The notes: generated by a model not told the origin, from the letters alone. Shown: positions 21,360 to 29,513, counted from the first letter of the stretch. The stretch is 30,813 bases of DNA from an uncultured Lactobacillus sp. (GCA_937874695.1 CALNAJ010000011.1:1-30813), one strand, 5' to 3'. Made by a program: numbers and translations.

Positions 21360-21914
21360 TCACTTATCCTCAGCTGGGACAAAAATCCCTAGATTATCAA
21401 TCCGATATTTCATCGCCATCGTTGATACGTCTAACTGTCCAGCAACCGTCTTAATAATTGACTTAACCTCCGCCATTTGTAAATGACGACGATCCAGACG
21501 TTGGTCTGAAATGGCTTGCCTAACGCCTCGTGACACTAAAACTTTGGGCATCAGGAACTGCGCGGCAAAAGCATTTGCAAAAACTTCATCCTGTCGATCT
21601 TCAGAACTATAGTCACTAGAATCATCATTGCGATTGGCGTATCGTACATTTTGCATAGCATGGCCCAGTTCATGAGCCATCGAAAATCGCTGACGTTGCC
21701 GATTCTCAGAACCATCAATAAATATATCATTATTGCTGATCTTGCCACTGCCGTTCATTTGCTTCTCAATGTGGACCTGAAAATTAAGCTCTTTGAGAAA
21801 TTTTTCAACATCAACAGGTCCTTCAACTTCTTCATCAGGATTCACGTGTCCATCTTTATTCAAACTATTTAAACGTGAAATGAAGTCACTTGAAAATATC
21901 TCGTTTAATTTCAT
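21360..21914 (-). CDS. ImmA/IrrE-family metallo-endopeptidase
   Basis: A 184-residue zinc protease of the ImmA/IrrE family, which cleaves regulators or repressors. H-E-L-G-H is at about residues 82-86 of the longer reading, and a downstream third-ligand region D-E-V-F-A-N-A-F-A-A-Q-F-L-M-P (about 110-124) matches the E-x-x-A-N-x-F-A-x-x-L-L-M-P motif. An N-terminal HTH domain, frequent in this family, is absent. Two ATGs are adjacent; the one at 21914 has the better spacing (GGGAGG, six bases). The gene is directly followed by the FRG gene and preceded by a promoter with an operator-like dyad. Confidence 0.9.
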   Translation of the reverse strand: MKLNEIFSSDFISRLNSLNKDGHVNPDEEVEGPVDVEKFLKELNFQVHIEKQMNGSGKISNNDIFIDGSENRQRQRFSMAHELGHAMQNVRYANRNDDSSDYSSEDRQDEVFANAFAAQFLMPKVLVSRGVRQAISDQRLDRRHLQMAEVKSIIKTVAGQLDVSTMAMKYRIDNLGIFVPAEDK

Positions 21915-21956
21915 CATTGGCCTCCCATCAATCAGCTTTACTTTTTAGCTACCAAA

Positions 21957-21986
21957 GGTAAATGTTACTTACCCCTATCTATTATA
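21957..21986 (-). promoter_or_regulatory. Promoter and operator-like dyad of the ImmA-FRG operon
   Basis: On the minus strand a perfect TATAAT (21981-21986) lies about 65 bases before the start. Between them the dyad GGTAA-N7-TTACC (21957-21973) sits at the expected transcription start, a place suited to a repressor. No -35 of quality is seen. Confidence 0.5.
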
Positions 21987-21989
21987 CAG

Positions 21990-22365
21990 ATTACGCTTAA
22001 GAATATGCTATTAACAAGCCTTTTTTAGAAAACAATCTAAATCTCCAATTGATGCACAGGTTCTCATCCCAAAGACTTACTGGATTTATCCCAGCATAAC
22101 ACGCCCCGTGGCAATCCCCTAGAACTATCATATTACGCACGAATTGATCACCGTGCACAACCATAATCCTAGAATGATACCTATCGCTAATACCCTTCTA
22201 CCCACAACTCCCATTTCATAATTTTATTAATAATTCATTCAGGTCGCGTCCAATCCCCCACCTAGAATTCACCCCCACACCCGGCCAGCTCGCAACTATC
22301 TAGCCCCAACAACTAATTCAGCTTTTCACAAACCTTTACCGAGTTTATACATAAAATCTACAATA
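21990..22365. other. A/C-rich intergenic gap without recognisable features
   Basis: About 375 bases between the divergent ImmA and phosphatase genes. No ORF with start signals, no tRNA-like sequence and no strong hairpin were seen. Confidence 0.4.
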
Positions 22366-22379
22366 CCGCAACATTCCCC

Positions 22380-22388
22380 TGCTATACT
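22380..22388 (+). promoter_or_regulatory. Extended -10 promoter of the secreted phosphatase gene
   Basis: TGCTATACT (extended -10) lies about 43 bases before the start codon with no good -35. The same nine bases occur upstream of S-layer gene 3 (24057-24065). Confidence 0.55.
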
Positions 22389-22430
22389 CTGTTCTTGTCA
22401 TCAAGTAAAAAACATCACAGGAGGAATCAT

Positions 22431-23747
22431 ATGCAACGCGCAACGATCGTCAAATCACTAAGTCTCGCCTGGGTAGCCCTGTCTTTAGGTGGCCTGGGAA
22501 CGTCCAGCGCCTTAGCCGCAACGACCGCCACTCCCGAAGCCGCTCCAATCACGCAGACCGCGGCAGCGACCACTACGCAACCCAAGCCTGGTTCGCCAGA
22601 ATATCCCGCATACTTAGCCGACCAAGTCGCGCAATACGGCGATGTTAATGACACTCTGATTCCTCTTGAAGGTACCAAGAACACCCGGGATATTGGCGGG
22701 TACAAGACCGCCGATGGCAAGTGGCAAATTCGCCAAAACCGGCTTCTCCGTTCTGATAACCTGAACAAACTGACGCCAGCTGACGCAACTAAGCTGTCCA
22801 AGGACCACCACGTCACCTCCATTGTTGACCTCCGGACGCCGGGGCAACAAGGCAAGCAACCCGACAAGGATATCCCCGGCGCATCCCTGACGTCCATTTC
22901 AATTCTGGGGAACCTCGCCGACACCAATGGTAAGGGCGACGGTGAGTTCTACAACTGGCAGTTGGAATTTGGCTACCACGCCGTGACGGGCTACCATCAA
23001 TTCTTGAACATGCTGCTGGCAAATCCCAACGCCACGCTCTACCACTGTAGTTCGGGTAAGGATCGGACTGGTATCGGGACCGTCCTGATCATGACCATTC
23101 TGGGGATGGACCGGAAGACGATCATCAATGACTTCATGCAGTCTAACCAGACCGGACGCCGCGTCGAACGCGCCTGGATCATGGAATACTACCGGGAAAT
23201 TCTCGCCCGCTATGGCACGATGGATAAATACATCAATGACCTGTTGAAGTTTACGCCGGCCCAGCAAGACCAATTACGTGCCAAGTACCTGGTCTCCACG
23301 GATGGTAAGAACACCGCGTATCCAGCTGCCACGAACCCCAGCGCGCCACAGGTTCCAAGCACGCCGGCACCAACACCGGAACCATCAAAGCCAACGCAAC
23401 CCAACACGCAAACGCCAAACAAACCAACGCCTAATAAACCATCTCAAAACAAGCCAACGCAGAGTGGAAAGCCTCATCAGAAGCAACCTAAGGCTAAGAT
23501 TGTCTCAATGAAGAAATTCAATACAACATTCAATTACCGCTTGAAGGCTAACAAGAAAACCTTCAAGGACGCCTACCTCCACAAACTGAAGGGCCATACG
23601 CCTAAGAAGTCCGTTAAGAAGTGGAAGTTAGTCAAGGTTGCCAAAGTGAAATTCAAAGGTAAGATCACCACGCATTACCAAGTGAAGGACCGCGCTGGCC
23701 ATCAAGTCTGGATCTTGAAAGGTCACGTTGTCAAAATCCATAAATAA
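22431..23747 (+). CDS. Secreted tyrosine/serine protein phosphatase with C-terminal basic wall-binding-like domain
   Basis: A 438-residue exported protein. A signal peptide (1 to about 29) with Leu/Ala core ends at A-L-A. The catalytic domain (about 70-270) is of the LipA-like tyrosine/serine phosphatase family: N-T-R-D-I-G-G-Y (84-91), R-S-D-N-L (107-111) and the P-loop H-C206-S-S-G-K-D-R212-T-G with nucleophile Cys and Arg. A Pro/Thr/Asn/Lys linker follows (about 300-350), with repeated N-K-P-T-P/S. The last 80-90 residues are strongly basic, resembling C-terminal repeat domains on lactobacillar surface proteins (DUF5776-like), and probably bind the anionic wall. The ATG at 22431 has a perfect AGGAGG site six bases upstream. 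Substrate may be phosphoprotein or phospholipid headgroups. Confidence 0.85.
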   Translation: MQRATIVKSLSLAWVALSLGGLGTSSALAATTATPEAAPITQTAAATTTQPKPGSPEYPAYLADQVAQYGDVNDTLIPLEGTKNTRDIGGYKTADGKWQIRQNRLLRSDNLNKLTPADATKLSKDHHVTSIVDLRTPGQQGKQPDKDIPGASLTSISILGNLADTNGKGDGEFYNWQLEFGYHAVTGYHQFLNMLLANPNATLYHCSSGKDRTGIGTVLIMTILGMDRKTIINDFMQSNQTGRRVERAWIMEYYREILARYGTMDKYINDLLKFTPAQQDQLRAKYLVSTDGKNTAYPAATNPSAPQVPSTPAPTPEPSKPTQPNTQTPNKPTPNKPSQNKPTQSGKPHQKQPKAKIVSMKKFNTTFNYRLKANKKTFKDAYLHKLKGHTPKKSVKKWKLVKVAKVKFKGKITTHYQVKDRAGHQVWILKGHVVKIHK

Positions 23748-23775
23748 CTTTATCGAAATCACTACCGGCATCAGC

Positions 23776-23805
23776 GGCGTCCTCTCATAGTGGGGACGCC
23801 GTTTT
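23776..23805 (+). terminator. Terminator of the phosphatase gene
   Basis: GGCGTCC (23776-23782) pairs with GGACGCC (23794-23800), followed by GTTTTA. It lies about 30 bases past the stop. The rest of the gap to 24056 shows no feature. Confidence 0.8.
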
Positions 23806-24056
23806 ACTCTATCATAATTTCACCAATGCAGAGCCGCTAGCTTAACCGAAACTAAATTCCCCGCAACTTTCTCGCTACCGAGCGTCAAATAGTCCAGTCC
23901 CTGAATCACCATCGACATCCAACTACGGCCACCACACAGAACGGCACCCACACTGTACGCCACCCACCACAATTTCTGGCACCAGCCACGCTAGCAAACC
24001 CCGGGGTCATCCGCCACACACGAACTACCCGACCGCGAAAATATCGCCCAATCCTT

Positions 24057-24065
24057 TGCTATACT
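24057..24065 (+). promoter_or_regulatory. Extended -10 promoter of S-layer gene 3
   Basis: TGCTATACT, identical to the phosphatase promoter, about 58 bases before the start codon, with no clear -35. Confidence 0.5.
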
Positions 24066-24122
24066 TATCCCCTGTTAAGTCACGATTGACTTAACCATTC
24101 GATAATAAGGGAGACAATAGAT

Positions 24123-25484
24123 ATGCAATCAAACTTAAAGAAATCACTTTACGTTGGCCTAGCTGCCCTGAGTCTTGCGGGGGTTGCGACCGCCACTGCG
24201 ACGACTGCTTCTGCCAAGTCCTACGCGACCGCTGGTGCCTATACCACTTTGAAGACGGACGCGAGCTCACGAAACGTTGCGGTTAACGGAACCAACGCCC
24301 TCTACTCCAAGCCCGGCACGGTCAAGGGTGCCAAAGTGGTCGCTTCCAAAGCAACCATGAAGAAACTGGCAGCTTCCAAGAAGTCCGCTAGTTACTTCCG
24401 CGCTTACGGCCAGAAGACTACCAACCGTGGCTCCGTTTACTATAAGATTGTCTCCATGGACGGCAAATACCGTGGCTACATCTACGGCGGGAAGACTGCC
24501 GGCACATTTGCTGGTGGGATCACCTCTGCCAATACCACGACGACGGCAACCACGCCATCGACGAAAACTTACTACTTAAAGAATCCAGGCACGGCGAACA
24601 CGCTGTGGAGTGCCCCTAAGTACACTCAATACAAGGCAAGCAAGGTCATCAACAGTATGTCTGCGCTGGCTTCCGATTCCTTCACGGTGGACTCCGCGGC
24701 CACGAAGACCAAGGAAGGTTCCCTGTACTACCACGTGACCGATAACAACAATACCAAGATTACCGGCTGGATCTACGCGGGCGCCCTGCAGACTGGCGAA
24801 AATAGTGCCATCACCAGCGCTAAGAGTATCACGGTTAACTACGTAGATAACACCACGGGTAAGACTGTGAAGAGTGGCGTACTGATCACCACATCGAGTG
24901 CCAAATCTGGCGCCGCCTTAGGCACGGATGATGCCGCAACTGTCAATAAAGACATTGCCGCATCGACCTACCTGCCAGCCGGCTACAGCCTGTCGAACGC
25001 CTCGAACAGCTACGTCTCAGACACGACGACTTGGGGCAGTAGCGTGACGGTTCCCGTGACGGCAAACGTGTCCGCTGGGATCAACGTGGCCAGCTCATAC
25101 GCGCTGAACGCCACCTCTGGCGCCAGTGAAAAATTGACCACGACGGACGCCTTAGCTGCCGATGGGAGTACGGCGGTCACAACGGCCCAAACCAACTTCA
25201 CCACTAATTACCAAGGTGTGGGTGGCACGACCGCTTCACAGAGTGACCTGACGGCGGCATTGACTTCGGCCAAATTAAACACGATCTACGTGCCAGTCTA
25301 CGAATCAGATAGCACGACTCAATCCACTAATACGGCCGGTAACAAGCTCTACACCAAGTACACGCTGAACACGGGCGCCTTACCAACCGGCATCACCTTC
25401 GGCAGTTCATCATTAGTACTGAACTACAACGCTGCCGGAAGCTATGCTTTAACGGCTGGTAGTGGAAGTATGACTGCACAATAA
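24123..25484 (+). CDS. S-layer protein paralog 3 (plus strand)
   Basis: A 453-residue secreted S-layer protein and the only one of four on the plus strand. The signal peptide ends at A-S-A, and the mature start K-S-Y-A-T-A-G-A-Y-T-T-L-K-T-D-A is as in L. brevis SlpA. The wall-binding half (about 32-225) has N-A-L-Y-S-K-P-G-T-V-K-G-A-K, G-K-Y-R-G-Y-I-Y-G-G, K-E-G-S-L-Y-Y-H-V-T and G-W-I-Y-A-G. The Ser/Thr/Ala-rich C-terminal half is unlike the other three. AAGGGAG stands nine bases before the ATG. Codons favour GCC, ACG and ACC, like paralog 2. A strong bidirectional terminator follows. Confidence 0.92.
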   Translation: MQSNLKKSLYVGLAALSLAGVATATATTASAKSYATAGAYTTLKTDASSRNVAVNGTNALYSKPGTVKGAKVVASKATMKKLAASKKSASYFRAYGQKTTNRGSVYYKIVSMDGKYRGYIYGGKTAGTFAGGITSANTTTTATTPSTKTYYLKNPGTANTLWSAPKYTQYKASKVINSMSALASDSFTVDSAATKTKEGSLYYHVTDNNNTKITGWIYAGALQTGENSAITSAKSITVNYVDNTTGKTVKSGVLITTSSAKSGAALGTDDAATVNKDIAASTYLPAGYSLSNASNSYVSDTTTWGSSVTVPVTANVSAGINVASSYALNATSGASEKLTTTDALAADGSTAVTTAQTNFTTNYQGVGGTTASQSDLTAALTSAKLNTIYVPVYESDSTTQSTNTAGNKLYTKYTLNTGALPTGITFGSSSLVLNYNAAGSYALTAGSGSMTAQ

Positions 25485-25577
25485 GACTGACTTAGAATCC
25501 AAATAAACTTGAGACTGCAGCTACACCTCCAAACTGAATACGAGAGCTGTCCCGCATAAGCAGCTCCGAAATATAGG

Positions 25578-25618
25578 AAACGGGAGAAAAACCATGAATT
25601 TTGGTTTTTCTCCCGTTT
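25578..25618 (+). terminator. Terminator after S-layer gene 3
   Basis: A perfect 16-bp stem (25578-25593 with 25603-25618) with a nine-base loop, whose 3' arm carries the T-run. It lies about 95 bases past the stop and could act in both directions. The remaining gap to 25835 shows no other feature. Confidence 0.8.
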
Positions 25619-25835
25619 TAATTAGATTCAATAATACGCTACCACTGGGGTCTTGAAAGGAGCTAACTCTGAATCTCTTAAATTAACTGTTCACGATTAA
25701 AATTAAGACGTATCTCAACTAAACGAAAAGTGGTTACTCGTAATGAACAAGAAACACCCTATAATATTTTGACTAGAATCCTCTCAGCTCGAAGATTCAT
25801 CTGAAACTAATTAAAAGAATCGTCCCGTCTCGAAA

Positions 25836-26510
25836 TTACAGGCTCCCGACATTGAACCGTTCAATCTTCTCAAATTCTTGATGATAAGCATCCTCAAAAG
25901 TTTGTCCGTTGCGCAAACTACGCGCAGAATGACTCGTATACAATCTCTCCCAATTATCCCCAGTGGGAAACACCAGGTGGTATGGATCTAATACCACAAT
26001 AAACAGTGTTGAACTATTATCCTCAGTTCCCACCCAGTACAAACTAATTACACGAAACTTACCACGCTGATCAGTCTGCTGCTCCGGCGTTTGAACATCA
26101 GATTCTCTAAAATCTTCCCGATACTTTTCAAAAGTATCTGCGCCTAGAAACTTAGTTATTACTGTCTGAAAGCGTTCACCATCATCCGCATAAATATTAA
26201 TTGACTTGCATCCATGATTAATAATTGTTGGATCTTCCAAAAGCTTCTGCACTGCGACATCAACATATCCACCCGAGAAACTCAGCTTTTCATTCGGAAG
26301 TAAATTAGAATACGACACACTTGGTATGTCTTTCCCATCAAAAGAAGTATTCAAGAAAGCTACTTTAGCCTGTATGTCATGTGCATTTAATGCCGACTTC
26401 TCGTATGGTGTTCGCATTAAATGAACACCAGATCCAGCACCTAGTTTATTTTCGCTCTCAGGTTCCAACTGTACCTTAAAGTTCAGATTGGGCTTGCACA
26501 TAGCCGACAT
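25836..26510 (-). CDS. Unrecognised partner of the Panacea-domain gene, candidate toxin
   Basis: A protein of about 224 residues with no family I recognise. It contains K-F-K-V-like N-terminal strands, then mixed alpha/beta sequence with S-I-N-I-Y-A-D-D-G-E-R-F-Q-T-V (about 115-130) and R-V-I-S-L-Y-W-V-G-T (about 160-170). The C-terminus is helical and ends in F-E-K-I-E-R-F-N-V-G-S-L. No signal peptide or membrane segment. The start at 26510 is chosen for AAGGAGG just upstream (a second ATG is at 26501). Either start overlaps the end of the Panacea gene, so the two are translationally coupled. In Panacea-type loci the overlapping partner is commonly a toxin of varied fold. A longer frame to 26636 is only the shadow of the upstream gene. 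Confidence 0.55.
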   Translation of the reverse strand: MSAMCKPNLNFKVQLEPESENKLGAGSGVHLMRTPYEKSALNAHDIQAKVAFLNTSFDGKDIPSVSYSNLLPNEKLSFSGGYVDVAVQKLLEDPTIINHGCKSINIYADDGERFQTVITKFLGADTFEKYREDFRESDVQTPEQQTDQRGKFRVISLYWVGTEDNSSTLFIVVLDPYHLVFPTGDNWERLYTSHSARSLRNGQTFEDAYHQEFEKIERFNVGSL

Positions 26511-27009
26511 AATCCTCCTTAATCTTAGCTGCATCCATCGGCTGATGGTCGTGTTCATTGCTTTTATCGAAAGCCTCACGCCAAGCCGAATCCCGATGAG
26601 AGCGTTCCACAAGACCAAAGTCATTAACATTATCAATATCTTTTATTAGGTCATCCATAAACAACTCAATTTCACGTTGCATTGTGCCATCTAGCTCTGC
26701 ATTGATTGTAGCTGGCAGATCACTAATTTTACTGTGTTTACTCATTGCCCAGATCTCATTATCCACCGGCCCATAACGCCAAGCCTCAAAATCTGGTTTA
26801 AAAAGTTCAGACGGGTACTTTTTCGAGCTTGTGCCATCTGAAAATCCTGCATCTACATCGTAATTTATGTTCCCATAAGTAGCCGCATAAAATGCCCACA
26901 AGAAGTAGAGGCCCTTTTGTATCTTAATTGGTGTTTTATTCTCTAATTTTGAATACAGATAAGCCGCTGCATTCTTCTTATCTGTAAAAACATAGTCAAT
27001 ATTAGTCAT
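26476..27009 (-). CDS. Panacea-domain (DUF4065/SocA-like) protein, candidate antitoxin
   Basis: A 177-residue protein with the Panacea fold's markers: K-I-Q-K-G-L-Y-F-L-W-A-F-Y (about 29-41, the conserved first helix), F-E-A-W-R-Y-G-P-V (about 74-82, the family's best motif), and a helical C-terminal half. Panacea domains are antitoxins or adaptors found next to very diverse toxins. The start at 27009 has GGGAGAG seven bases upstream. It overlaps the downstream unknown gene by about 35 bases. A good promoter (TTGACT, 17 bases, GATAAT) lies 200 bases upstream. Together they form a likely toxin-antitoxin or phage-defence pair. Confidence 0.8.
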   Translation of the reverse strand: MTNIDYVFTDKKNAAAYLYSKLENKTPIKIQKGLYFLWAFYAATYGNINYDVDAGFSDGTSSKKYPSELFKPDFEAWRYGPVDNEIWAMSKHSKISDLPATINAELDGTMQREIELFMDDLIKDIDNVNDFGLVERSHRDSAWREAFDKSNEHDHQPMDAAKIKEDYVGYVQAQSEL

Positions 27010-27177
27010 TGATTTTCTCTCCCATTTTTTCGTTAGGCTTTTCTGGTTGAATATTTAAATTCATACACCTAATAAAGGCACCAGGTAGGTTATCTTAGAC
27101 TTGTCTGTAATAGTAGTGTTTCAAATAATGATACGATTGAGAAGTCATATAACTCTTTTCCCTTATCATGCCTTCCT

Positions 27178-27235
27178 CGAGAAATGCAATTTTTCTCGGT
27201 CCCAATATTATCAGCATAACATACCCGCAAGTCAA
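27178..27235 (-). promoter_or_regulatory. Promoter and leader hairpin of the Panacea operon
   Basis: On the minus strand TTGACT (27230-27235), 17 bases and GATAAT (27207-27212) make a strong promoter. A 7-bp hairpin (27178-27184 with 27192-27198) begins at about the transcription start. The leader to the start codon is about 190 nt and otherwise featureless, as is the gap 27236-27349. Confidence 0.65.
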
Positions 27236-27349
27236 CACCTACGACTATCGTTTCACCTACCAATTAGTTATTCCCAATAATTATGTAATTCATTCTACTT
27301 GAATTGGATCATCAATTTATCAAAACGAGAACCAGCGTGGCCACTGATC

Positions 27350-27652
27350 TCACTTCGCCACCATGTCTTCCATGATTTCAATCAAATCACGGCTTGGATG
27401 TTCAATTTCGATATTATCCACAGTCCGGTACTTCAGTAAGGGTAAGTCTTCCTGCGGTACTTCATTTAGAAAGAAATAGCCGAAGGGAATCTTAGCGGCA
27501 TTGCTGACATCTTTCAGCTGCTTTAAGGTCGGTTGTTTTTCTCCAGAAAGCCACAAATTTAATTTCTGCAGCCACTTATCGTTGAGATTTTGCGCATGAT
27601 TCGCCACCCACTCCAAAACTACGGGTTGCACTTCAATTCTAACCGTTGCCAT
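27350..27652 (-). pseudogene. Truncated XRE/ImmA-IrrE-type gene (N-terminal 100 residues only)
   Basis: The 100-codon frame starts with a well-formed AAGGAGG site. It matches the N-terminal part of long (about 380-residue) XRE-ImmA/IrrE proteins: V-x-P-V-V-L-E-W-V-A, L-W-L-S-G-E-K-Q-P-T-L-K-Q-L, then I-P-F-G-Y-F-F-L and L-P-L-L-K-Y-R-T-V. The frame stops where the relatives continue with the metallopeptidase domain. The following 340 bases show no H-E-x-x-H sequence in any frame, so the rest was deleted. It could still make a small HTH-type protein. It adjoins the Panacea pair and may be a relic of another antitoxin/regulator module. Confidence 0.65.
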
Positions 27653-27844
27653 TTAGATTCCCTCCTTTCTCTTTCTAAAATAAGCAATTTTCTATTGCTA
27701 GCATACCATAAAGACTGGGCCAACAACCGGTAGTTGCTCAAAGTTACATCACTATTCTTACCGATAAAGATACGGATATTACCTACCCAGGACGGGCTAG
27801 TCGGTTAACGTAATAACCCGTATGACGCAAATCCCTTCCATCTT

Positions 27845-27875
27845 AAAAAGGCCTCAGATCAAAGATCCGAGGCCT
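27845..27875 (-). terminator. Terminator of S-layer gene 4
   Basis: Arms 27849-27860 and 27864-27875 pair over 12 positions (one wobble) with a three-base loop. On the minus strand five T's follow. It is about 30 bases past the stop. Confidence 0.88.
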
Positions 27876-27906
27876 CTCACATTATGCAATCAATTTAAAT
27901 TATATG

Positions 27907-29277
27907 TTAAGCAATCCAGCTACTGTCAGAGGAAGTTGACGTAGGAGCGCCGCTAACAAGTTGTGCAGTGAAACTAGCCTTCAGAGTGTCACCATAAGTT
28001 GCAGTACGGTTATCACTTTCGAAGTTGGCTGCTGTAAAGGTAAACTTATAGTGCATTGCATCACCATTAGTATTGTAGTAAGTCTTCGTACCATCAAATG
28101 TACCAGCAAAGCCGCCAGCAATTTTGGCCAGGCTTGCAGCGTCAATGGTTTGACCCTTAGTACCACTCAATGCTGAAATAGCAGCAGAGCTCAACGTTAC
28201 AGATGCTTCGTTGGCGCTCATTGCACCAGTCGTTAATGGATTAGTAATCGCGTAAGAACCATTGTCTACCTTTTCCACGTTCAAGGAAACCTTTGAAGTT
28301 GCAGCAGCAATCACGTCAACATACAGTTTGTTCCCGAAGGTAGCGCCAGTCGTTGATACAGGAGTCTTAGCCAGCTTGTACCCACTTGGCAATGAGTTAG
28401 CTGCGAACGTTTCTAAATTACTCTTAGCAGCGTTAACATTAGATCCAACTGGGTCGCCTGCCTTGGTCGTCGTTGCTGACGTCACGAAAGTAGCTGAACC
28501 AACTTGAGCCTTGTTAGCATCGCGGTAAACAACTGAAACACTGTTGTCATTCGTAGCAGCTGCTTCAGCCAAGTTAAGAGTCAAGCCACCGAACGTTGTG
28601 GTAGTAGCGTCCTTGTATCCCTTACCAGCATAAATCCAGCCGGCAATACTCTTGTTTTGGTTGTCAGTTACGTAGTAGTATAAGCTACCTTCACGGGTCT
28701 TAGTCTGAGCATCAGAAACAGTGAACGTATCTGACGAATTGGCACCGTACAAGCTAACACTCTTAGCCTTGTATTGCGTGTTCTTAGGAGCAGTCCAGAG
28801 ACCGTTCTTCTTAGCATTCGTCAAATGGAAGCCAGTCGTCCGAGTAGGCATTGTTGCCTTAGTCGTCGTGCTAGCAGAAGTGATCCCGCCAGCAAAGACG
28901 CTCGTATCCTTACCACCGTAGATGTAGCCACGGTACTTACCATCCATGGTCACAACCTTGTAGTAAACCAAGCCCTTGTTCGTCTTGGCTACCCGGTATG
29001 CCCGGAAGTAGTCGCCAGACTTGCTGGAGTTAGCCAGCTTCTTCATGGTTGACTTAGAAGCCACGCGCTTAGCACCTTTAACGGTACCAGGCTTGCTGTA
29101 TAAAGCATTCTTCCCCGTTGCTTCAACATTACGCGTAGTAGCATCCGTCTTCATGGTAACGTCAGACGATACCTTAGCCTTAGAAGCGGCGTCAGCAGTC
29201 GTGCTAACAACCGTAGCGGCCCCTAAACTCAATACTGCTAAACCCAAGTACAATGAGTTCTTTAAACTTTTTTGCAT
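27907..29277 (-). CDS. S-layer protein paralog 4
   Basis: A 456-residue secreted S-layer protein. The signal peptide (S-L-Y-L-G-L-A-V-L-S-L-G-A) ends at A-D-A. The wall-binding half has N-A-L-Y-S-K-P-G-T-V-K-G-A-K, G-D-Y-F-R-A-Y, G-K-Y-R-G-Y-I-Y-G-G, R-E-G-S-L-Y-Y-Y-V-T and G-W-I-Y-A-G-K-G-Y. The C-terminal half aligns with paralog 2 (F-G-G-L, D-N-S-V-S-V-V-Y-R, Y-G-D-T-L-K-A-S-F-T-A). Codons are strongly biased to GCT, ACT, GTT and AAC, suggesting a highly expressed gene. The ribosome site GGAGGAG is about eight bases before the ATG. It stands upstream of the Panacea region and beside an ISL3 insertion, 110 bases from its promoter. Confidence 0.93.
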   Translation of the reverse strand: MQKSLKNSLYLGLAVLSLGAATVVSTTADAASKAKVSSDVTMKTDATTRNVEATGKNALYSKPGTVKGAKRVASKSTMKKLANSSKSGDYFRAYRVAKTNKGLVYYKVVTMDGKYRGYIYGGKDTSVFAGGITSASTTTKATMPTRTTGFHLTNAKKNGLWTAPKNTQYKAKSVSLYGANSSDTFTVSDAQTKTREGSLYYYVTDNQNKSIAGWIYAGKGYKDATTTTFGGLTLNLAEAAATNDNSVSVVYRDANKAQVGSATFVTSATTTKAGDPVGSNVNAAKSNLETFAANSLPSGYKLAKTPVSTTGATFGNKLYVDVIAAATSKVSLNVEKVDNGSYAITNPLTTGAMSANEASVTLSSAAISALSGTKGQTIDAASLAKIAGGFAGTFDGTKTYYNTNGDAMHYKFTFTAANFESDNRTATYGDTLKASFTAQLVSGAPTSTSSDSSWIA

Positions 29278-29332
29278 CTTTTGTTCTCCTCCGATGAAAC
29301 TTAATTTATTGCAGATTATTGCAACATCTGTA

Positions 29333-29341
29333 AGTATATCA
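29333..29341 (-). promoter_or_regulatory. Extended -10 promoter of S-layer gene 4
   Basis: TGATATACT on the minus strand, about 55 bases before the start codon, of the same extended -10 type as the other surface-protein genes. The ISL3 element begins about 55 bases further upstream. Confidence 0.5.
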
Positions 29342-29404
29342 GGAAATTAAAAGAAATAAGTCCAGATTTAAAAATTTAACTTAAAGTTTGGTTCTATGAT
29401 ATTT

Positions 29405-29438
29405 GGTGTTGATGGAGAAATCCATCAACACCATTTTT
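29405..29438 (+). terminator. Hairpin terminator at the left end of the IS
   Basis: A perfect 11-bp stem (29405-29415 with 29422-29432) followed by ATTTTTG on the plus strand. Such hairpins commonly shield transposase genes from outside transcription. Confidence 0.65.
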
Positions 29439-29513
29439 GCATTAAAAAAGAGGCATACCACCTCTGTGCTACAATCAAGTCGACGAAAACCAATTGAAAG
29501 CGAGAAGAATGAT

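Noticed and set aside
23340..23480. Repetitive AAACCAACG-type tract as a mobile repeat
   Set aside because: It encodes the in-frame Pro/Thr/Asn/Lys linker of the secreted phosphatase.
25836..26636. Long form (266 codons) of the Panacea partner
   Set aside because: The extra N-terminal part is an off-frame reading of the Panacea gene; AAGGAGG precedes the inner ATG at 26510.
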